Shown here in pieces: positions 1-8,100 of a DNA stretch of 52,413 nt. The stretch comes from Thermoguttaceae bacterium. GTDB lineage: Bacteria; Planctomycetota; Planctomycetia; Pirellulales; Thermoguttaceae. Below the pieces are notes generated by a model. The model made no database searches, was not told the origin of the DNA, and saw nothing but the letters and a program-made list of their open reading frames with translations. Every line of letters begins with the position of its first letter. The first letter of the stretch is position 1. The position numbers and the translations under genes were made by a program. The DNA is taken from positions 1 to 52,413 of the forward strand of contig JAFSMW010000168.1 in NCBI GenBank assembly GCA_017447745.1, in the 5' to 3' direction.

Positions 1-4
1 CTAG

Positions 5-24
5 CCGTGGGTTTTAACCCACGG
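5..24. repeat. short inverted repeat at window start
   Basis: A 9-bp perfect inverted repeat (CCGTGGGTT / AACCCACGG) with a 2-nt centre. It lies in the gene-free first 258 bases, downstream of the minus-strand acyltransferase gene. There is no clear T-tract, so it is recorded as a structural repeat and not as a terminator. Confidence 0.5.
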
Positions 25-55
25 ACTTAAAGATTAACAAAAAAAGTCGACAAAT

Positions 56-105
56 CCCTTTTCTTACCCTCCCTCACGCTTGCGTGAGGGAGGGTAAGAA
101 AAGGG
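56..105. repeat. 24-bp perfect inverted repeat (long hairpin)
   Basis: Bases 56-79 and 82-105 are perfect reverse complements, giving a 24-bp stem with a 2-nt centre (TT). It lies about 150 bp beyond the 3' end of the acyltransferase gene. It could end transcription from that gene, but no uridine run follows on either strand. A REP/MITE-like palindromic element is an equally good reading. The remainder of bases 106-258 holds only a weak 6-bp hairpin near 175-191 and no gene that I can support. Confidence 0.7.
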
Positions 106-258
106 GCGGGTTCGATTAGGAGAGAGTGTAGAGCGCTGCGCCGCCCGTAGACTAAAGTCGACGGTTATAGAAATGGCGTCTTTTCGAGACGCGGTTCAGC
201 TTCTCGTCTTGTCTATCTTCGCCGGAAAAATTTGCGTGCACCCGGATGAACCATAATT

Positions 259-1638
259 TTACTGTTCCTCCTTGACGCTTTGGATCATTTCGTCTACAAA
301 CATATTATAAAATTCCAGCATGATTTCTTCCGTTATGACGTTGAGGTCGTATCGACAGGAAATAAACGCCTCGTTATGACACTGCATAACGCCAAAAGAA
401 AGGGGCGTATGCTGACGCGTTGGCGGGGCGCAGAGCGTTCGAATCAGCTGAAGAGGGTACTGATCGTGCTCAATTCGAATGTCGTCGTTTTGACAATATT
501 CTTCTTGTAGGCTTTTATTACAGACGCTTCCGATATTTGAAAGAATAGTAGTGCAATGACACGTTTTTTCTGACGTCATCAAGTTCATCATCCCCGGAAT
601 CTTTCTCAAAATCTTAATCACTTTGAGAAATGTTGTTCCAGAATTAAAATTCTTGCATTTTGTAATATATTTTTGAATTGACTGAAGAAATTCGTCAGAC
701 CGATCGCATTCAACAGGGCTTTTGTCATAGAAAATATATCCAACGATATTGGCGCAGGGAATCGTGCGATGGAAATCGGTGCGAATATTAATCGGAATGA
801 GCATACGAAACCAGCGATTTTGACGTTCGACGGGTTTGTCGTCGACAGGATGAATTTCGATCCATTTACGCAGCGCCAAATACATGTCCCTCATCATGAG
901 CGTATTAGAGCTGACGCCTAACGAATGAGCTTTTTCCCGGTATTTCAAAAAGAAATCTTTGTCGATGCGGCGCCAGTACATCGGAAATGTATCGGACAGC
1001 TTTGATCTATCGATATTGTCTTCTTTAAACATCGGTAGAACGCGATGAGAAAAGAATCTTGCTATCCCGCGAAGAATGTCGTAGATTTTTTTTGACAACG
1101 GCAATTTTTGTTTGGGGATAAAATGAAATTCTTCACGTCTGGGAAACAGATCGCCGTCCGGGTAGCTAATCTGCGTTGATGCGTCCGTTTGACCGTGGAG
1201 CAGTAAATCGTACTCTTTCATCCAGCGGGTAAAGCACTGACTCAGACCGATGCCGTCGCCAATAGCATGGTGAACGTAAAGTTCAATCGCCACGCCGTCT
1301 GAGTATTCGCGAATGACAATTTTACCACAACTCTTTTCCGGATTATCGGAGACAACGTATCGGGTTCCTTCGCATTGCTCGATGGACTTGTCAGTTGTTT
1401 CAAACGACAGGGGAATGAGATACTGGTCGTCAACGTTCCAGAAATATTCGCCCTTTTGTTTGGAAAGAACGGCTCTAAAAAGAGGTTCGTACTTCGCGGC
1501 GCGTTTGTAGGATTCTACGATTAAATCGCGGTTAATCTTCCCCCTGAATGCCCATTCCATCAGGATAGCCATATCGTATCCCGGATGGCTATCCAGAACC
1601 ATATAATTTTCAAACGCAGTTAATGGCAATAAAGTCAT
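259..1638 (-). CDS. condensation-domain-like acyltransferase
   Basis: A 459-aa protein of the CoA-dependent acyltransferase superfamily (NRPS condensation domains, PapA5-type and alcohol acyltransferases). The catalytic motif is visible as HHAIGDG at residues 123-129, matching HHxxxDG, with the second His as general base. The length fits a stand-alone enzyme with both lobes. No carrier or adenylation domain is attached, so it should work on an acyl thioester made elsewhere and pass the acyl group to an alcohol or amine. It is divergent from the synthase starting at 2104 and shares a 465-bp AT-rich intergenic region with it, which suggests co-regulation and a late role such as esterifying or amidating the cluster product. 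The family call is firm. The substrate and the role in the cluster are inference. Confidence 0.75.
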   Translation of the reverse strand: MTLLPLTAFENYMVLDSHPGYDMAILMEWAFRGKINRDLIVESYKRAAKYEPLFRAVLSKQKGEYFWNVDDQYLIPLSFETTDKSIEQCEGTRYVVSDNPEKSCGKIVIREYSDGVAIELYVHHAIGDGIGLSQCFTRWMKEYDLLLHGQTDASTQISYPDGDLFPRREEFHFIPKQKLPLSKKIYDILRGIARFFSHRVLPMFKEDNIDRSKLSDTFPMYWRRIDKDFFLKYREKAHSLGVSSNTLMMRDMYLALRKWIEIHPVDDKPVERQNRWFRMLIPINIRTDFHRTIPCANIVGYIFYDKSPVECDRSDEFLQSIQKYITKCKNFNSGTTFLKVIKILRKIPGMMNLMTSEKTCHCTTILSNIGSVCNKSLQEEYCQNDDIRIEHDQYPLQLIRTLCAPPTRQHTPLSFGVMQCHNEAFISCRYDLNVITEEIMLEFYNMFVDEMIQSVKEEQ

Positions 1639-1765
1639 GATAATCTGTTTATAATATGTCTTTACAAACTAATAATTATTTCTTTTATCGCCCAATTGCG
1701 GGGGCAATATTACATTATTAAACAGAATTATGCTAAATTACTCTCGAGTTGATTTTCAATAATGA

Positions 1766-1836
1766 CAATTTTGATAATTTATTTAATACTAAATTTTGGG
1801 AAAATTTGATAATCTCTAATAATTTTATCAAAATTG
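1766..1836. promoter_or_regulatory. putative operator: inverted TTTTGATAA motifs
   Basis: CAATTTTGATAA at 1766-1777 is an exact reverse complement of TTATCAAAATTG at 1825-1836, and a third AATTTGATAA lies at 1803-1812. The motifs fall in the 465-bp AT-rich gap between the divergent acyltransferase and synthase genes. Three related half-sites in a divergent control region suggest a regulator binding site, but AT-rich DNA makes chance similarity likely. Confidence 0.35.
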
Positions 1837-1919
1837 AATTATAATTAGAGTAATGTAGTAAGTGTACGGAATATAACGATTGTAAAAGCTAAAAAAATGT
1901 ATTTATAAGGCTAAAACCA

Positions 1920-1947
1920 TTGACAAGTTTGTTAGATGTGGTAAAAT
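1920..1947 (+). promoter_or_regulatory. sigma-70-like promoter of the lipid/PKS cluster
   Basis: TTGACA at 1920-1925 and TAAAAT at 1942-1947 are separated by 16 bp. Transcription would start near 1954 and leave a leader of about 150 nt before the synthase start codon at 2104. It is the best promoter match in the divergent gap. Confidence 0.55.
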
Positions 1948-2103
1948 AGATAATAAGGAAAAGATTTGTTTAAAAGTCGTAGAGCGTTATATAAAATGCC
2001 AGAATATCAGAGATTATGATTGTTTTGACGTTTAAATTGATGTTCGGTTAAGATTTTAAGACATTGCACGTTGATGTCGAACAATACAATATAAATATTA
2101 TAA

Positions 2104-5100
2104 ATGCAAAATAACGATAAAGCGCGAACTATTGACTGCCCTTTTGAGCCGCTGGCAATTATCGGCGCATCCTGTTGTGTTCCAGGAGCGTTTTCTCCAG
2201 AGGAGTTTTGGGATAATCTGTCGCAGGGAAAGGTTTTCATCGGAGCGATTCCGGATGCGCGTTATTCGTTTGAAGTCTATCAGTCTGAAGAAAGTGGAGT
2301 TTGGGGAAAGAGCTATAATAACATTGCGAGCGTATTAGACCTTCTTAAATTTAACAGACTCTACAAGCCTCGATACATAAAAGAACTTTTGGAGGGCGGC
2401 GTTCCTCAAGACAGGATTCCGACTGAAACTGGAATTCTTTTGACTTCTTTCACGGCGTATAATGCGATTAAAAGCGCAGGCTTCGATCCGTTTAACATGC
2501 CTGACGTTCCTTTCAGCGTTTATACCGGCATGGTTCGGCAGTCAGAAGGCGTTACGAATTATTTCGTTCGAGAAGCGCTGCCATTGTGGCTGCAAATGCT
2601 TCACCAGACGTCTCCTGATTTGACGTCTCAGGACCTTGATTCAATTCATCAGAATATTGAAGACGATCTGAACAAAAATGACGAAGAACTTGAACCGTAT
2701 TATCATAAATCCAGCCAGATTTATTCTCATTACGTTTCTCGAACGATCCAAAGTCTTTTTAATCTCAACGGACAGGGCTTTGTTTTCGACAATGCCTGTT
2801 CGTCTTCTTTGACGGCTTTTTATCTTGCTCAACGGTTTTTGGCTCTTCATCCGGAGGGGATGGCTCTGTGCGGCGGTTTTACAATGATCCGTCGAGAAAC
2901 TGTAAATTTATTCAGTTACAACAAGGCGTGTTCCGGAAACGGTTCCAAACCGTTTGATCAGCAGGCAGACGGCATCATTCAGGGCGAAGGCTGTTCCTGT
3001 TTGGTGGTTCGACCTCTTTCTGCGGCGTTGAAAGCCGGCAATCACATCTTGGGAATTGTTCGCGGCGTTGGCGTTTCGTGCGATGGCAAAGGGAAAGGAC
3101 ACTGGGCGCCGAGCGCTGAAGGACAAAAACTGGCGATTTCAAACGCCTGGAAAGATGCGAATGTTGACAGTTCGGAATCGCCCGCCTATATAGAAGCTCA
3201 TGCTACCAGTACGCGCTTGGGAGATGCAACGGAACTGGAAGCGGTCAACGGGTTTTTAAGAGAAAACGGTTTTGAGAAGCCAGTTCCAATAACCAGCGTT
3301 AAAGCCAACGTTGGACACTTGTGCGAAGCCGCCGGAGCAACCAGCGCGATTAAAGTTTTACAGTCGCTTCGTCATCAGGTCATTCTTCCGCAGACGTCAT
3401 TTAATGAACCGACGTCCAAATTTGACTGGAACAGTTCAGCTCTCTACGTTCCGACGGAACTGGGGAGCTGGTCTGTTGTCAACGGTAAAAGACGCCTGGC
3501 GATGGTTGAAGCGTTTGGCGTTGGCGGATTAAACGCCGCCGTCGTTGTAGAAGGACCGGAAACGGCAGAATTGACCAACAGACAGATTTCTCATGTCCCC
3601 GCTCGTCCGAAGGCAATTGCCGTTGTAGGGATTGGATGTCTTGCTCCGAAAGCGTTCAATGTAACAGAATTCAGAAATCGCGTGAAACAGGGAGAAAGCG
3701 TCAAGACGTTTGCTCCGACCGATCGCGGCGATCTGTTTTTGACATTGTCGGACGTGGAAGAATTGACTCGTCGCGGCGTCAAAGCGGGGTTTATCAGCGA
3801 TTACCATTATAACTGGAAACGACACAACATCCCGCCGAAGCAGGTTGCTCAAGGGCATGCGTTGTGGTATTGGTTCCTCGACGCTGTCGATCAGGCGATT
3901 GACGACGCGGGAATGCCGCAAAACATCAAAGAGGCAAACGCTTCTCCGGAACGCTGGGATCGTACTAAAACCGCTATTGTTGCCAGTTCCAAAACCGGTA
4001 CAGATTATTGGAGTTCCATGAACGCGTCCGCCGTATATTACGAGGTTGAACGTTCCATTCGTGAATCTTTGGAGCGATCCGGTTATGACGTCGAAACAAT
4101 CAACGCGGTTTGTGAACGATTCAAAAAGAACGTCGTGGAAAAGTTCAACAACGGCGAAGACGTATCGGGCGGCGTAACGTACAGTACGTACGGTTCGAAA
4201 ATAGCGAAGTCGTACGATATTAAAGGTCCTGTCATTTCCCTCGACGGCGGATTATCATCGTCTTTGACCGGGTTGGCAACGGCGTACGATCTGTTACAGG
4301 ATACTCGGATTGATTGCGTTCTGTGCGTCAGCGGCGACCGGTCGCAGGGAGCAAGCCTTCGCGCCATGCTTCACAACCAGAACGCTTCAATTACGCCTCC
4401 GGCTGAAGGCGCAGTTGCGTTTGTACTCAAACGAGCGGACGACGCTCTGGCAAGCGGAGATAAAATTTATGCGATTATTCCGCAAATTGAAGTGGAATCG
4501 TCGAACGTTCATATTCAGGACGCGCTCAACAACACATCGAAAACGACAATGCGTTCTTCCGTATCTTCCGAAGTGAACGATATTGACGAACCGATTGTCA
4601 AAACGTTTGGCGACTTCGGTCCGGCAAAAGGCATGATGGCTCTTGCCAACGTTTTGCTTGATATTCAAGAGAAAAAGCCGGTTGCTTCGGCGGCTTGGCA
4701 AATTCAACATAAAGACAGTGAAGGGATTACTATTACCATGGATATAGAAAATGTTGCATCGTACCGGGAAAGAGGAGAAAAGCGAGGCGACGCGAGAAAC
4801 GATGTAACGCCAGTAGTTGAGACGTCAGCTGACAAGCGGGAATCGACAGCCGCAACTCTTGCTTCGAGCCGTCCGTTACGCAAGCCGGGTAATCGAGTAG
4901 CTTTTCTTTTTGCAGGGCAGGGCGCGCAATATCCCAACATGATGAGCGGCATGACCGAGCTGCCGGGCGCCAAGGAAATTATTGAGGAGCTTGACGATTT
5001 CTTAACGACTGTCGGGTTGCCGAATTTCCAAACCGTTTTACAGACCGAAGGGACGAAACTGGGCAAGGATACGTTCAGAACCCAGCTGTCTTTGCTCATT

Positions 5101-8100
5101 GCTGACACGTTTATTTATCGTCTGTATTTGTCTCAGTGCGTTCGTCCGGACGTTGTGATGGGGCATTCCTACGGCGAGTACCCAGCCATGGCGGCGGCGG
5201 GCGTATGGCATTTCCAGGCAGCGGCATTGGCGACGGAGATTCGCTGTCAGGCGATCGAAAACGCTTTGGCTGAATTCACCGCCAAAAGAACGAGAACGGC
5301 GATGCTGTCAACCAACGCGTCGGAAGACCAGATCGAAGAAGGAATGGCGACCATTCCGGACGCAGCGACTACGATTTTCGTTTCCAACCGCAACGCGCCT
5401 ACCCAAACGATTATTGCCGGTACGTATGATTCCATTAAAAAGATGGAGGCGTATTTGCTTTCCTGCCAGCGTCTGGCGTTGATTCTGCCGGTTCCCGCTG
5501 CCTTCCATTCTCCGCTCATGGCAGGCGTCTGCAAACCGTTTGCGGAAGGACTCAAACCGTTCACGTTTGATCTGCCGACCGGACTGTTGCTGAGTTCTGT
5601 TACAAGCGCGTTTGAATCTGACCCGGACGTCTTCCGCAACAATCTGGTCGAACAAATGACGAAGCCCGTCGATTTCATCTCGATGATTCGCAAGGCGTAT
5701 AACGTCGGCTGTCGTCATTTTGTCGAAATTGGACCCAAAAAGATTCTGACCAACCTCGCCAAGCAGATTCTGTCTGACTGCTCTGATGTAAAATTTTACA
5801 TCTCCGACAACAGCAAAGGCGGCGATCCGGAGAAATTCATGGAAATCTGCAGACAGCTTGGTTCTTTGCAGGACGTTCAGAGCGAAGAAAACGAGGTCGT
5901 AAACGTTCCGCTGCCTCCTGTCGATATTGTCAAACAGGAAGTCGCAGTGCAGACGCAGAAGCCAACGCCAACCGAAGGAACGCAAATTGCGCCGCACGCC
6001 TCGCTCCAAACATCCCGCTATTCAATCAGCATTTGTCGTCAAAAGGGAATGCCGTACGAAATGGGGTTGCAGTACGGCAAACAGTACGCTCAGGAATTGC
6101 GAGCGATGGTTCGCCGTTATGTTGACGTTGTCGGTATGGCGGCTGAAAAGCTTTTGCCGCCGGTTCCTGCGATGGATGAGGAATCGTTGGTTACCCGTTT
6201 TGGCAAAGACGGACTGGAAGAGATGCGGGGCATGGCTGACGGGGCTGGAATTCCTCTTGAAGTCCTGGTTCGTCACAACGTAAGCGTGTATCCAACTCAG
6301 GACACGACCGAGCAAAAAAAATTATACAACGCAGGAAAAACAGTTCATACCAGTTCGACAATAATGAATTCACATTCGTTTGAGCGCATTGCAAGCGGCT
6401 GCGTTCAGTTTGCGGGCACGACCCCGAACGGCGCCTTTATTCACGGCTGCAATATCGATTTACCTTTCAAAAGAATTGTCCCGGACAGCATTCAGGTTCA
6501 GGTTCAGGTTCGACAGCCAGACAACCGCATTTCACATTGCTTTGTTGGAGTTACTGGATTGCTGGGAACTATCGGCGGCATAAATTCTCGCGGTCTGTGC
6601 GTAACAAGCTGCACGCTGCTGGATTATCCGACTCCGTTCCAGCACACGCCCAAAGCGACAGAACATTCTGCGCTTGTCGAGAGAATTCTGTCTGAGTGTT
6701 CCAGCATTGAACAGGCGTTACAGCTTATCTATAAAAATGGCGCGATTGGCGGTTGGACGATTGGTTTGACGGAAAACGGCGCTGGAGCGATTGCTCAGGT
6801 TGAATACTGCGATAAAATGGTCGTCCATCGCGATGCCATGGACTTCCTCGCCCAGGCAAACCATTCGCAGCTGCTTCGAAGCCAATATCCGGATCGAGGC
6901 GTTGAGGTTCCGGAACATTCCAAAATTCGGGAAGCCCGACTCCGTCAGATTCTCACAAACGACGGGTCTGAACAGTCGATGGCTGTTGACGCCTTGACGG
7001 CGTTTGCCGCTTTGCGGGACGTTAAACTTCCCAATCAGAGTGAAATGCCTTTGCCGGGCGCGTTTAGAACGATAAACATGCTTCATCGGGTTGACAACGT
7101 TTGCTCCTGGATGTTCAATCATACGGCGCAAACGTTGATGGTCGCTTCCACTCCGGACGTCTACGTTTCAGAGGACGACAAGGCTCTTTGGAATGAAATC
7201 CCGATTCGGGAACTGCTGCCGGACTTCGACGTCAGAGTTGTTAAGCAGGAAGTAACAAAACAGGTGGAACCGAAGCCGAGCGTTCAGTCGAATGCGTCCG
7301 CTGTTCAGAATTTCTCCGTTGCTGAAATCTCCCAGTTTACTCCGGCGCAATTTTATGACAGAATTAAGCAGTCGACGTCGGAAATTGAAAAGTCTGTTAC
7401 AGCCCGCTATATTGAATGTCTGGTTGAAGCTCCCGCTTTGCCGGAAGCGTCTGCTCTTACTGGTAGAACGCTGATTATCGGTTCGGAAAAGAACCCGGTC
7501 GCGATGGAACTGGTGCGTCAGTTAAAGCCGATTTCCAGCGACGTTGTTGTTTTCGATCTGTGCGACAACAACGCTGGAAAGTCGGAAGAAACGATTGTTG
7601 CTGAAATTGACGCACTGTGGAAGCAGTCCCCCATTTACAACGTCTTTGTCGTTCCGAGCTGGGACAACGAGACGTCGTACCGGTTTACGCAGTCCGACTG
7701 GATGCACATGGAAAATACGACGCTCCTGCCGTTGTATTTGACGCTGCGTCAGATTTACCGCTGCGCCAACGCTCAGAAGGAAGTCGGAAAGCTTCGTCTG
7801 GCGGCGGGCGTCCGACTTGGCGGCGACGGCGGCTATGCCGGCTATTCCGATCGCGTTGAAGGCGGCGCGATTGCCGGTCTGGTTCACAATCTCCATGTGG
7901 AAAACCTGGCGACGTTCGGCGCCAACACCTGCTTCAAAGCGGTGGACTTCTCCCTCAAGGCGTCTCCGGAATTCGTCGCGAAATCCCTTATTAAAGAACT
8001 GGCGCATTTTGAATCCCATTCCGACATTTGCTATCAATCCGAAAAGCGTTATATTTTGACGTTGGCTCCGGAAATTGTTTCAGCGTCTTCCATCAAAGCC

